Origin: Anaerolineales bacterium | GTDB lineage: Bacteria > Chloroflexota > Anaerolineae > Anaerolineales > Villigracilaceae | Reading direction: 5' to 3' | Assembly: GCA_020634895.1 (NCBI GenBank) | Contig: JACKAV010000012.1 | Span: 62,001-126,000, forward strand | DNA length: 64,000 nucleotides | Shown: positions 1 through 8,355 of the stretch, one piece after another | Numbering within the stretch: position 1 is the stretch's first letter | Layout of the letters: each line of letters starts with the position of its first letter | Translations under genes and position numbers: made by a program | Notes under the pieces: model-generated | Databases searched by the model: none | Told to the model about the DNA's origin: nothing | The model's input: the letters and a program-made list of their open reading frames with translations, nothing else

Positions 1-78
1 AGATAATTCATTTCAACGACACGAATTGCAGGCAGAGCCCCAATTATACCGTATGCCGATTTTGCGGATTAATGGTGT

Positions 79-1434
79 TTGACTCAACTTAAAGTCCCTG
101 CTATTATCGATTCTATGAACTATATTTTTGAAAGATTGCGGGAAATGCTTCGTGATTTTCCGCGCTGGCTTCGTCCCGGGCTTGGCGTAAAGCGCTGGCT
201 GTTCCTTATGATGGGCGGCATCACACTTCTCGGGCTCGGTTTCGCGGTCATTCTTATCGATATTTACCGCACAGACTCCTCTGACCCGGTTTTGCTCACG
301 TTCCTATCTTATGCTTCCCTTCGGTTCCTGCCGCGGATTTTGCGTGCAGCGATCTTCGGTGGATTGGGACTGGCTGCCATCTTTTATGGAATGTACAAGT
401 TGAACCGCTCCCTGCTGCGCCCATTCCTGCGTCCTGGATCCAATGTTGTGGAGACGCTGGCAGATTATCAACGCCGCAAACGCGGTCCGCACATCGTCGC
501 CATCGGCGGCGGGCACGGTCTCTCAACGCTCCTGCGTGGACTGAAGGCGCACACAAGGAATTTAACGGCAGTGGTCACTGTGGCTGACGATGGCGGATCA
601 TCGGGTAAATTGCGGGAGACTTTTGGTATTCTTCCGCCCGGCGATATTCGAAATTGTCTTGCCGCTCTTTCCAACGATGAAGCCATGTTGACGCAGTTGT
701 TCCAATATCGCTTCAGCGGCGCCTCCGGTTTGGAAGGACATTCGTTTGGAAACCTCTTCATTACGGCTCTTGCCGACATCACTGGCAGTTTTGAAAGCGC
801 AGTTGTCGAGTCTGGGCGTGTCCTCTCCGTGAACGGACGCGTCCTTCCTTCCACATTGCATGATGTGAAGTTGGTAGCCAGCATGGAATTGCCGAATTCC
901 CTGAACGAGGTCCGTGTTGTGGGGGAGAGTAAGATCCCTGAAATGCTGGGACGTGTCCGCCGCGTCTGGTTGGAGCCAGATGACGCTCCGGCTTTTCCGC
1001 CCGTGATCAAAGCTTTGCTCAATGCAGATTTGATCGTTGTGGGTCCCGGCAGTCTTTATACGAGTATTCTTCCAAATCTGCTGGTGCATGATCTGCTTGC
1101 CAGCATGAAAGCCAGCCGCGCCGTCCGAATCTACGTATGCAATATCGCCACTCAATCCGGCGAAACGGATGCCTTCACCTGTTTTGACCACGTCCGCGCG
1201 CTGGAAGGGCACGTGGGTGATGATATTTTCGACGTCATTTTATGCAATGACAACTACTCTGGCGATGTGGGCTCTTCCTCAGTTTGGGTGCGCGCTGATG
1301 AAAGAACCCTTGCGGATGACCGTACCTACACTGCCGACCTTGTGGACGACGCTCATCCCTGGCGGCACGATACCGGTAAATTGGCTCAAGTCGTCATGGA
1401 CATCTTTTACGAGCGGACTGGTCCATTAAATTAG
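79..1434 (+). CDS. yvcK: YvcK/CofD-like gluconeogenesis factor, membrane-anchored
   Basis: Member of the YvcK (UPF0052/CofD-like) family, which in Gram-positives binds UDP-sugars and is needed for growth on gluconeogenic substrates and for cell-wall homeostasis. The core starts near residue 138 with the nucleotide-binding loop GGGHGLST (143-150), then VADDGGSSG (168-176) and PPGDIRN (186-192), all family hallmarks. About 115 residues precede it and carry two hydrophobic segments (about 39-61 and 88-105), so the protein is probably anchored in the membrane; typical YvcK proteins of about 320 residues lack this part. The first usable start is TTG at 79; an in-frame ATG at 115 is a good alternative. 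It stands just upstream of gap and pgk, fitting a role in carbon-flux control. Confidence 0.9.
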   Translation: MTQLKVPAIIDSMNYIFERLREMLRDFPRWLRPGLGVKRWLFLMMGGITLLGLGFAVILIDIYRTDSSDPVLLTFLSYASLRFLPRILRAAIFGGLGLAAIFYGMYKLNRSLLRPFLRPGSNVVETLADYQRRKRGPHIVAIGGGHGLSTLLRGLKAHTRNLTAVVTVADDGGSSGKLRETFGILPPGDIRNCLAALSNDEAMLTQLFQYRFSGASGLEGHSFGNLFITALADITGSFESAVVESGRVLSVNGRVLPSTLHDVKLVASMELPNSLNEVRVVGESKIPEMLGRVRRVWLEPDDAPAFPPVIKALLNADLIVVGPGSLYTSILPNLLVHDLLASMKASRAVRIYVCNIATQSGETDAFTCFDHVRALEGHVGDDIFDVILCNDNYSGDVGSSSVWVRADERTLADDRTYTADLVDDAHPWRHDTGKLAQVVMDIFYERTGPLN

Positions 1435-1447
1435 ATTTTTTTGGTAA

Positions 1448-1459
1448 GTAATCGATTAC
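1448..1459. promoter_or_regulatory. 12-bp palindrome, operator candidate
   Basis: GTAATCGATTAC is a perfect palindrome 14 bp after the yvcK stop and about 135 bp before gap. A palindrome with a central CG is the usual form of LacI-family operators, so it may be a regulator site for the gap-pgk unit. This rests on the sequence symmetry only. Confidence 0.3.
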
Positions 1460-1547
1460 ATTTGTCATCAAAAATAGTAGACGTACGAAAATTCACAAAT
1501 TTGCCCAAAAGAAGTAAAATTCAGTTGTATGTAAGACCGTACCAGAC

Positions 1548-1561
1548 GACACATTTGTGTC
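1548..1561. promoter_or_regulatory. Dyad GACACA-TT-TGTGTC upstream of gap
   Basis: Perfect 6-bp inverted repeat with a 2-bp centre, 32 bp before the gap start codon. It lies where the 5' untranslated region or the promoter of gap should be and could be an operator or a short RNA hairpin. Confidence 0.3.
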
Positions 1562-1593
1562 CTCTGACCTAAATTCAATGGAGGATTTTTCCC

Positions 1594-2649
1594 ATGGCAA
1601 TCAAAGTTGGTATTAATGGATTTGGTCGCATCGGACGCCAGGTACTCAAGGCGATTCGTGACCGTTACCCCCAGGAACTTGAAGTCGTTGCGTTTAATGA
1701 CATCGGCGATCTCAAGACAATGGCTCATCTTCTCAAGTACGACTCGAACTACGGTCGTTTCGACGGAACCGTTGAAGTCGCAGAAGACGCGCTCGTCATC
1801 GACGGCAAAAAGGTCAAGGTCTTCAAAGAGACCGATCCTTCTGCCATCCCCTGGGGTGACCTCGGCGTGGACATTGTTGTAGAGTCCACTGGTTTGTTCA
1901 CTATCAAGGAAGACGGTGTGAACAAAAAAGGCAAGCAGGTTAAGGGCGCTGTCAATCACATCAAGGGCGGCGCAAAGAAAGTTATTATCTCCGCGCCTGC
2001 TCAAGGTGAAGACTTGACCATCGTCATGGGCGTGAACGAAGACCAATATGATGCCAAAAATCATCATGTCGTTTCGAATGCATCCTGCACCACGAACTGT
2101 CTCGCCCCCGCCGCAAAAGTCGTACACGACAACCTGACCATCAAGCGCGGTTTCATGACGACGATCCACTCCTACACAAACGACCAGAAGATTCTGGATC
2201 TGCCGCACTCAGACCTGCGCCGCGCCCGCGCTGCCGCGATGAGCATCATCCCGACCACCACCGGCGCCGCCAAGGCTATTTCGTTGGTGATCCCTGACCT
2301 CAAGGGTAAATTCGATGGATACGCTCTGCGCGTGCCAACTTCCACCGTTTCCATTGTGGACTTCACCGCCGAGCTCGAAAAAGAAACCACCACCGAAGAA
2401 CTGCGCGAACTCTTCCGCTCTGCCGCGAAGGAACAGCGTTTGCAGGGTATTCTGCAGGCTGTGGATGAACCGCTCGTCAGCATTGACTATAAAGGTGACC
2501 CACACTCGTCTTCAGTCGATCTTCAGTTCACGATGGTGCTCGGCAAGGAAAAGAGCAACTTCGTCAAGGTCGTTACCTGGTACGACAACGAATGGGGTTA
2601 CTCCTGCCGTACAGCCGATCTCGCGGCGATGATGGCGAAATCCCTGTAA
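1594..2649 (+). CDS. gap: Glyceraldehyde-3-phosphate dehydrogenase, type I
   Basis: Converts glyceraldehyde 3-phosphate, phosphate and NAD+ to 1,3-bisphosphoglycerate in glycolysis (reversible). The N-terminal Rossmann motif INGFGRIGRQ (7-16) and the active-site segment SNASCTTNCLAP are visible, with catalytic Cys165 and general-base His192 (TTIHSYTNDQ). Asp36 after the second beta strand suggests NAD rather than NADP preference. At 351 residues it is slightly longer than the usual 335 because of a lysine-rich insertion near 106-120. The ATG has a good GGAGG ribosome site 10 bases upstream. It is followed 53 bp later by pgk, with a strong hairpin in between that may set the ratio of the two products. 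Confidence 0.97.
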   Translation: MAIKVGINGFGRIGRQVLKAIRDRYPQELEVVAFNDIGDLKTMAHLLKYDSNYGRFDGTVEVAEDALVIDGKKVKVFKETDPSAIPWGDLGVDIVVESTGLFTIKEDGVNKKGKQVKGAVNHIKGGAKKVIISAPAQGEDLTIVMGVNEDQYDAKNHHVVSNASCTTNCLAPAAKVVHDNLTIKRGFMTTIHSYTNDQKILDLPHSDLRRARAAAMSIIPTTTGAAKAISLVIPDLKGKFDGYALRVPTSTVSIVDFTAELEKETTTEELRELFRSAAKEQRLQGILQAVDEPLVSIDYKGDPHSSSVDLQFTMVLGKEKSNFVKVVTWYDNEWGYSCRTADLAAMMAKSL

Positions 2650-2660
2650 TAAATATTTTG

Positions 2661-2687
2661 TAGGGGCAGGTCTTAGACCTGCCCCTA
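2661..2687. repeat. Perfect intergenic hairpin between gap and pgk
   Basis: A 12-bp perfect stem (arms 2661-2672 and 2676-2687) with a TTA loop, built on GGGGCAGGTC/GACCTGCCCC. The downstream T-run is weak (TATTTT), so it may be a partial terminator, an mRNA-stabilising hairpin or a copy of a dispersed intergenic repeat; short GC-rich palindromes of this form are common between genes. Confidence 0.6.
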
Positions 2688-2702
2688 TATTTTGGCGGAA
2701 AC

Positions 2703-3875
2703 ATGAATAAGAAAACTGTAAAAGATATCGACCTCAAAGGCAAACGTGTGCTCATGCGCGTGGACTTCAATGTGCCCATGGCGGACGGCAAAGTGACGGA
2801 TGACAAACGCATCCGCGCTGCGCTGCCGACAATTCAATACGTTTTGGATCAGGGAGCTTCGCTTCTTTTGATGAGTCATTTGGGACGCCCAAAAGGCGAA
2901 TCAAATCCGGAATTTAGCCTGCGTGCTGCTTCGGAGACTTTATCCACGCTGTTGAATCGTCCCGTGCAAATGGCTCCCGATTGTGTCGGACCTGAAGTTG
3001 AGGCGCTTGCCAAGTCACTCAAGCCCGGCGACGTGGTCATGCTCGAGAACACCCGCTTCCATAAAGGCGAAGAGAAGAATGACCTTGAACTGGCAAAACA
3101 AATGGCGGCTCTCGGTGAAGTGTATGTGAATGATGCATTTGGTTCGGCTCACCGTGCTCACTCTTCAACTGAAGGTATTGCTCGTTTCCTTCCCGCCGTT
3201 TCTGGTTTCCTGATGGAACAGGAACTGGAATATCTCGGCAAGGCAGTTGCGAACCCCGAACATCCCTACATTGCCATCCTCGGTGGCGCAAAGATCAGCG
3301 ACAAAATTCTTGTTGTGGAAACTCTCGCCGCAAAATGTGACAAGCTCATTATCGGAGGTGGTATGGCGAACACCTTCCTTTCCGCAAAGGGACTGAACAT
3401 GCAGGACAGCCTTGTCGAGACTGAGTCACTTGAAACGGCGAAATCCCTGCTGGCGAAATTGGGCGATAAACTCGTCCTACCGGTGGATGCGGTCATTGCC
3501 GATAAATTCGACGCGGAAGCCAACACCCAAACTGTTGACGTGGATAAGATTCCCGCAGGTTGGCGCATGTTGGATGTAGGACCGAAAACCGTCAGCTTGT
3601 ATAAAGCCACTTTGGACGGTGCCAAACTCATCGTCTGGAATGGACCCGTTGGCGTCTTCGAAATGCCGAAGTTTGCCGAAGGGACGTTCGCTCTCGCGAA
3701 GATGTTGGCTGAATCCAATGCGGTCACGGTCATTGGCGGCGGCGACTCTGCCAGCGCCGTCAAAAAAGCGGGCGTTGCCAAACAGATGACGCACGTTTCC
3801 ACTGGCGGCGGCGCTTCGTTGGAATTCCTTGAAGGAAAAGAACTGCCCGGCGTTGCGGCTTTGCTCGACAAATAG
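2703..3875 (+). CDS. pgk: Phosphoglycerate kinase
   Basis: Transfers the acyl phosphate of 1,3-bisphosphoglycerate to ADP, giving ATP and 3-phosphoglycerate. The family signature RVDFNVP is near residue 19 and the substrate segment SHLGRPKG near 58. ILGGAKISDK sits near the hinge and the nucleotide-site GGGDSASAVKK near 347. The length of 390 residues is normal for bacterial single-domain-pair PGK. The protein is complete and reads as a functional enzyme. It lies directly after gap and is closed by a strong terminator, so gap-pgk probably form a transcription unit. Confidence 0.97.
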   Translation: MNKKTVKDIDLKGKRVLMRVDFNVPMADGKVTDDKRIRAALPTIQYVLDQGASLLLMSHLGRPKGESNPEFSLRAASETLSTLLNRPVQMAPDCVGPEVEALAKSLKPGDVVMLENTRFHKGEEKNDLELAKQMAALGEVYVNDAFGSAHRAHSSTEGIARFLPAVSGFLMEQELEYLGKAVANPEHPYIAILGGAKISDKILVVETLAAKCDKLIIGGGMANTFLSAKGLNMQDSLVETESLETAKSLLAKLGDKLVLPVDAVIADKFDAEANTQTVDVDKIPAGWRMLDVGPKTVSLYKATLDGAKLIVWNGPVGVFEMPKFAEGTFALAKMLAESNAVTVIGGGDSASAVKKAGVAKQMTHVSTGGGASLEFLEGKELPGVAALLDK

Positions 3876-3894
3876 ATTTCTTCCGTATAGGACA

Positions 3895-3931
3895 AAAGGA
3901 GCAGATGGTTTTTATATCCTTCTGCTCCTTT
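3895..3931 (+). terminator. Rho-independent terminator after pgk
   Basis: Perfect 11-bp stem (3895-3905 with 3921-3931, AAAGGAGCAGA/TCTGCTCCTTT) 19 bp after the pgk stop, followed by a T-rich stretch. Confidence 0.8.
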
Positions 3932-3937
3932 CCTTTG

Positions 3938-3943
3938 TATAAT
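3938..3943 (+). promoter_or_regulatory. -10 box (TATAAT) for the small membrane protein
   Basis: Perfect TATAAT 38 bp before the start codon at 3982 and just after the pgk terminator. No convincing -35 box is seen at the proper distance. Confidence 0.45.
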
Positions 3944-3981
3944 GAAATTAACTTTTATTACATACAGAGGAGATGTTAGAA

Positions 3982-4497
3982 ATGGAAGTAAACCCTGGTC
4001 CTCAAACCGGACCCCAGAAAAGTAATCGCAATACGATCATTATTGCCGTAGTAGCTGTTCTGCTTTGTTGTTGTTTGATCGTTGTCGGCATCGGCGGATA
4101 TTATGGTTATAAAGCATATGTCGCCGCCAAACAAACGGTGGAAGATATTCAGAATTTGGATATCCCTACCGATATACCCTTCGTTCCGCTTGACCCGAAC
4201 GGTACGCCGGTCGTCCCTGGGTTTGACACATCGGGTGAAGTGCCTTCCGGCGGGCTTGCGGACGAGCAGACTCGTTATATTGCGTGGGCGTCTGTTCAGG
4301 TGATCGGAATTATTTCCGGCTGCACAACCCCAACCGTGGACGGTACCACCATCACTGTGATCCAGGAGCCGGATGCCAGCGGCGTTTGGCGCGAAGAATG
4401 GAACGTCAATTGCGGTGACGGTTCGTACAAACCCTTCCCGTTGACCTTCACGCCGGAGAACGGTACCGTCAACGTAAGTGTGGATTACCAGCCGTAA
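3982..4497 (+). CDS. Small single-pass membrane protein of unknown function
   Basis: Not assigned to a family. The N-terminus is Pro/Gln-rich (about 17 residues), followed by one strong membrane helix with a run of three cysteines (about 18-43), then a roughly 125-residue extracytoplasmic part. That part has a Pro-rich linker and a C-terminal region rich in beta-type sequence containing two cysteines that could pair. I start at ATG 3982 because GAGGAG lies 9 bases upstream; the in-frame ATG at 3973 would be only a base from that site. It has its own promoter and terminator, between pgk and a Ser/Thr kinase gene. Many lineages have such tail-type proteins beside kinases, but nothing here shows a partner. 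Confidence 0.75.
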   Translation: MEVNPGPQTGPQKSNRNTIIIAVVAVLLCCCLIVVGIGGYYGYKAYVAAKQTVEDIQNLDIPTDIPFVPLDPNGTPVVPGFDTSGEVPSGGLADEQTRYIAWASVQVIGIISGCTTPTVDGTTITVIQEPDASGVWREEWNVNCGDGSYKPFPLTFTPENGTVNVSVDYQP

Positions 4498-4517
4498 ATT
4501 TTATAGCGCACTTTTAC

Positions 4518-4555
4518 AAACAAAACGGATGGGCGTACGCCTGTCCGTTTTGTTT
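4518..4555 (+). terminator. Rho-independent terminator
   Basis: A 17-bp stem (4518-4534 with 4539-4555, two G-T wobbles) with a GTAC loop and a T-rich 3' arm, 20 bp after the stop of the small membrane protein. Confidence 0.8.
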
Positions 4556-4610
4556 TGTGACAATTTACAGCCAATTTACACCCCAATAACCATGTCTGTG
4601 CAGGCTCGGC

Positions 4611-4616
4611 TATAAT
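4611..4616 (+). promoter_or_regulatory. -10 box (TATAAT) for the kinase gene
   Basis: Perfect TATAAT 27 bp before the kinase start codon; a GGAG ribosome site lies between the two. The -35 region is not recognisable. Confidence 0.45.
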
Positions 4617-4643
4617 GGGGAAAATCACTTCACGGAGAAATTC

Positions 4644-6404
4644 ATGTCATTTAAGTTGGGCGAAAATGTCGGTCCCTATCAGGTAATGGAACAACTGGGT
4701 CAGGGCGGCATGGCGTCTGTTTATAAGGCATATCACGCGGCGTTGGACCGCTACGTGGCGTTGAAGGTGCTGCATCAGGCATTCAACGAAGATTCGACAT
4801 TCATTGGGCGTTTCCAGCGTGAGGCGCGCGTGGTAGCGAAGCTGGAACATCCCAACATTGTCCCCGTTTATGATTATGCCGAACATGAGGGACGTCCCTT
4901 TTTGGTGATGAAGTTCATTGAGGGGGATACGCTGAAGGCGCGTCTGAATCAGGGACCGCTATCCTCGCGCGAGATTGAAACAGTGGTGGAATCGGTTGGG
5001 GCGGCATTGGGATACGCCCATCGGCAGGGAGTCCTGCACCGAGACATTAAGCCATCGAATGTCTTGATCTCCACTGATAATGTCATGTATCTGGCGGACT
5101 TTGGGCTGGCTCGTATTGCCGAAGCGGGAGAATCCACACTGTCAGCGGATTCGATCATGGGGACGCCGCAGTATATTTCGCCCGAACAAGCCATGGGGAT
5201 GAAGGACCTGGACGGCAAAACTGATATTTATTCGTTCGGGGTCATGCTGTACGAAATGGTGGTCGGGCGTGTTCCTTTCACCGCGGATACCCCTTTTTCC
5301 ATTATTCATGACCATATTTATACGCCTCTGCCTCTGCCGAGAATTGTCAACCCAAATGTGCCTGAAGTGGTCGAGCGGGTCTTATTGAAGGCGCTTGCCA
5401 AAGACCGCCATGACCGGTATCAAACCGTGGAGGAGTTGGTCGATGCCTTTAAACGTGCATGGGTTGAATCGGGAATGCCGATGCAGGGTACATCGATCAA
5501 GATGCGCCCCACGGAATTTCGCGGGGAGGCATCCACTCAGGTTGGGGCACAAGCCTCAGAAAGCGGAGAAACAGGCCACAGTCCGGCACCGAAGCGGACT
5601 TCAAAATGGGTCTGGGTAGGGAGCGGCATTGTCGTGATCCTGTGCTGCATGGTTGGGCTAGCCGCAGTTCGGAATAATTCCCGCTTGACTTCTCCCCCGG
5701 TGATGTCTGCAATTCAGTCAACGCCTACACGGATGCCTGTTCTGGCGAATACAACCCCCCCCCTGCCGAATCCATCCAATGAATCGCCGGATGTTACTGC
5801 TGCACGCCAAGCCGTCCAAAATGATCCGGGTAACCCGGACGTCCATTTGCAGCTTGCGCTTGTCCTTTGGGATGACGGGAAAAAGGAAGCATCCGTAGAG
5901 GAGTTGGCGCAGGCAGTCAACCTGGCGGACCCAGGCAATGAGGAATTTTATATGCGTGCCGCACATGAATTCATGGCGCGTGAAGCGTGGGTCCCTGCGG
6001 CGGGGATGTACGTGCGGCTTGCGGGAAGTTATCCCAGAGGTGAAATCCCCGAGGAAGTAAGAAGCGGTATGCACGAAACGGTTTACAAGGCTGCCGCGGA
6101 AAAAAATATGACGCTCTTTGTATTCTTTGAGCGCATTGATAATTTTGACCTGCCGCTTGGCTATGTGGCACGCGGACGTTATGCCTTATATAACGGCAGT
6201 TTGGAAGATGCCAGAATTCAGCTTGAGAATGCTGAAAGAGTCAAACCTGATATGTACGAGGCTTTCCTTCTCAAGGCGGAGATCGAAATAAAAGCTGGCA
6301 GCCCTCAAGAAGCAAAGAATATCCTGCTTTCTCTGTCCTCTGACCTGGGCGTACCCGAGTGGATTCGCATCATGGCTGAGGATTATCTAAAATCAATTCA
6401 ATAG
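4644..6404 (+). CDS. Ser/Thr protein kinase with TPR-type extracytoplasmic region
   Basis: Membrane Hanks-type kinase. The catalytic domain (about 11-270) shows the glycine loop LGQGGMASVYKA (18-29), the ATP-binding Lys41 in VALKVL, the catalytic HRDIKPSNVL, the DFGLAR magnesium loop and GTPQYISPEQA, so it should be active. A hydrophilic linker leads to one membrane helix (about 322-342). The outer part is a Pro/Thr linker and then helical repeats that look like TPRs (about 390-585) rather than the PASTA repeats of PknB. It ends 8 bp before tpiA and follows gap-pgk, so it is co-transcribed with a glycolytic gene. Substrates are unknown; a link between nutrient state and glycolysis is inference from position. 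Confidence 0.92.
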   Translation: MSFKLGENVGPYQVMEQLGQGGMASVYKAYHAALDRYVALKVLHQAFNEDSTFIGRFQREARVVAKLEHPNIVPVYDYAEHEGRPFLVMKFIEGDTLKARLNQGPLSSREIETVVESVGAALGYAHRQGVLHRDIKPSNVLISTDNVMYLADFGLARIAEAGESTLSADSIMGTPQYISPEQAMGMKDLDGKTDIYSFGVMLYEMVVGRVPFTADTPFSIIHDHIYTPLPLPRIVNPNVPEVVERVLLKALAKDRHDRYQTVEELVDAFKRAWVESGMPMQGTSIKMRPTEFRGEASTQVGAQASESGETGHSPAPKRTSKWVWVGSGIVVILCCMVGLAAVRNNSRLTSPPVMSAIQSTPTRMPVLANTTPPLPNPSNESPDVTAARQAVQNDPGNPDVHLQLALVLWDDGKKEASVEELAQAVNLADPGNEEFYMRAAHEFMAREAWVPAAGMYVRLAGSYPRGEIPEEVRSGMHETVYKAAAEKNMTLFVFFERIDNFDLPLGYVARGRYALYNGSLEDARIQLENAERVKPDMYEAFLLKAEIEIKAGSPQEAKNILLSLSSDLGVPEWIRIMAEDYLKSIQ

Positions 6405-6412
6405 GACATATC

Positions 6413-7171
6413 ATGAGAAAACCATTTGTTGCTGGAAATTGGAAGATGAACAAAAATGTTGCAGAGACGCGCGAATTGCTCTCCGCTTTGACCGATGGGC
6501 TGAATGCAGTCAGCGGCGTTGACCGGGTTGTATGCCCGCCGTTCATGTCGTTGATGACCGCTTCGGAAATGCTCGCCGGGACCGAGATCGGGCTTGGCGC
6601 GCAGAACCTGCATTGGGAGGAAAAGGGCGCGTTCACCGGTGAAACGGCTCCGGGTATGGTCAAGGAATTGTGCGGTTACGTCATCATCGGTCACTCCGAA
6701 CGGCGCGCTTATTTTGGCGAGACGGATGAAACGGTGAACAAGAAATTGCTTGCCGCGCAGAAAGCTGGGTTGACCCCTATTGTCTGTGTGGGCGAGACGT
6801 TGTCACAGTATGAAGCGGGTCAGACCGCTGAGGTTGTTTCTTCGCAAACCCGTTTGGGGCTGCAAGGTGTTTCTCCCGAACTCGCTTCCAGCATTGTGAT
6901 TGCGTATGAGCCGGTCTGGGCGATCGGTACAGGAAAAGCCTCCAGCGCCGACAACGCCCAGAATGTTCACGGCGGGATGATCCGCCCGGTGCTGATCGAA
7001 CTCTTCGGCGCGGACGCGGCTCAGGCGATCCGCATCCTGTACGGTGGTTCTGTGACCGCCGCCAACGCCGCAGACTTTTTCTCCCAACCCGATATCGACG
7101 GAGCGTTGGTGGGCGGCGCCAGCCTGAAACCGGAGGAGTTTATTTCCATCGCGAAGGCTGCGGCGAAATAA
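6413..7171 (+). CDS. tpiA: Triose-phosphate isomerase
   Basis: Interconverts dihydroxyacetone phosphate and glyceraldehyde 3-phosphate. All catalytic residues are visible: Asn9 and Lys11 in GNWKMNK, electrophile His94 in IIGHSERR, base Glu166 in AYEPVWAIGTG, and the phosphate-binding YGGSV (210-214). The length of 252 residues is standard. It is 8 bp behind the kinase gene and 3 bp ahead of the next membrane-protein gene, so the three are probably one transcript. Confidence 0.97.
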   Translation: MRKPFVAGNWKMNKNVAETRELLSALTDGLNAVSGVDRVVCPPFMSLMTASEMLAGTEIGLGAQNLHWEEKGAFTGETAPGMVKELCGYVIIGHSERRAYFGETDETVNKKLLAAQKAGLTPIVCVGETLSQYEAGQTAEVVSSQTRLGLQGVSPELASSIVIAYEPVWAIGTGKASSADNAQNVHGGMIRPVLIELFGADAAQAIRILYGGSVTAANAADFFSQPDIDGALVGGASLKPEEFISIAKAAAK

Positions 7172-7174
7172 GAC

Positions 7175-7927
7175 GTGCAGTTCACGGGTCTATTCTGGTT
7201 TGCTTTTATGCTCTTGCCGCTGGTTTACCTCCAGCGGCTTTTGCATCGTGAGATACAGATCATCCTTTATTTGATCACACGAAACAGGCAATTAACCATC
7301 GCCTTGTTCTCGATGTTATTCTTCCCCGGCGTACTCCTGCATGAGCTTAGTCACTTTTTGATGGCGAAGATTCTGGGCGTGCGGACGGGGAGATTTTCTT
7401 TGATTCCCCAATCATTGAAATCGGGGCAATTGCAGCTTGGTTATGTCGAGACAGAACGGTCTGATATTGTGCGCGACTCCCTTATCGGACTTGCGCCGAT
7501 CATTGCCGGAACCTTGTTCATTGCCTTCGCTGGAGTAACACGGTTACGATTGGATGCTCTTTGGCATGTGTTGAGCAATGGTCAAGCCGAGTTGTTTTGG
7601 ATGGGATTAAAACTCCTGCCAACAGTCCCTGATTTTTTTCTTTGGTTCTACCTGACCTTTGCGATTTCCAGCACCATGCTGCCGTCCGAGTCGGACCGTC
7701 ACGCCTGGCTGCCGTTGGGACTTTGGGTTGCTGCTTTGCTTGTGCTTGCAATCCTCGCTGGCGCGGGCACGTGGATGCTCGATAATCTTGCGCCGATTTT
7801 GGATCCCTTGCTTCGTTCGGTCGCTCTGCTTTTTGCCCTAAGTAACATCGTCCACATTATTCTATTTATCCCCTTGTATATCGTGCGAACTTCCATCACG
7901 TATTTTCTGCGAGTGGAAATCCGTTGA
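7175..7927 (+). CDS. Membrane protein with HExxH motif (M50-like, putative)
   Basis: About six hydrophobic segments. After the second comes HELSH (56-60) inside a hydrophobic stretch, the zinc-binding HExxH pattern of site-2-type M50 peptidases, followed by an ALGV-like turn (KILGVRTGRF) also seen in that family. The second zinc-ligand motif (NPxxxxDG or similar) is not evident, so it may be a divergent M50 relative or a non-peptidase homologue. The start is GTG at 7175, 3 bp after the tpiA stop, so it probably depends on tpiA translation. Its link to glycolysis is not apparent. Confidence 0.65.
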   Translation: MQFTGLFWFAFMLLPLVYLQRLLHREIQIILYLITRNRQLTIALFSMLFFPGVLLHELSHFLMAKILGVRTGRFSLIPQSLKSGQLQLGYVETERSDIVRDSLIGLAPIIAGTLFIAFAGVTRLRLDALWHVLSNGQAELFWMGLKLLPTVPDFFLWFYLTFAISSTMLPSESDRHAWLPLGLWVAALLVLAILAGAGTWMLDNLAPILDPLLRSVALLFALSNIVHIILFIPLYIVRTSITYFLRVEIR

Positions 7928-7931
7928 GCGG

Positions 7932-8330
7932 CTATAAAAATATGGTTTCATTCCGCGCCGGGTTGAAGATTGCTGCAATTTTTCTACCTTCATTATTTCC
8001 GACTCTGATGGCTGTTTCACGCGCTGCTTCCAAACCTTTGATACCTGTTGAAACATCCAGGTAATAATCTCCCGTCTGCGGGTTGACCCAGGTTCCCAGC
8101 CAACAATCAGCCTCATTGAGTGATTTCCTATTTTGGTCAATGAAACTTTCCAACTCGGCGGTCAAATTCACAGTTGGCGGCAGGATCGCGGTCTTTGACG
8201 GATATTTGGGGAAGCACCACAAATCACGGATTGGGAGAAATTCCAAAGTGATAGGATTGGATGCCGTGCCGCCATATTGCAGAGTCTTCTCTGCAACCTC
8301 TTCAAGATATCGTTTGAATAGATCGCTCAT
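7932..8330 (-). CDS. Hypothetical protein, 132 aa
   Basis: I do not recognise the family. It is a soluble, mixed alpha/beta protein of ordinary composition. A charged N-terminal helix is followed by a Pro-rich segment with WCFPKYP, and a C-terminal part contains the phrase WVNPQTGDYYLDVSTGIKG, so it may bind a small ligand or a partner. It ends convergently, 4 bp from the stop of the plus-strand HExxH gene. It lies upstream of no obvious operon partner, although the methyltransferase and kinase genes on the same strand precede it by 25 bp and may share its transcript. Confidence 0.65.
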   Translation of the reverse strand: MSDLFKRYLEEVAEKTLQYGGTASNPITLEFLPIRDLWCFPKYPSKTAILPPTVNLTAELESFIDQNRKSLNEADCWLGTWVNPQTGDYYLDVSTGIKGLEAARETAIRVGNNEGRKIAAIFNPARNETIFL

Positions 8331-8355
8331 TCGAGAACATTGCGCAGGGATACTT

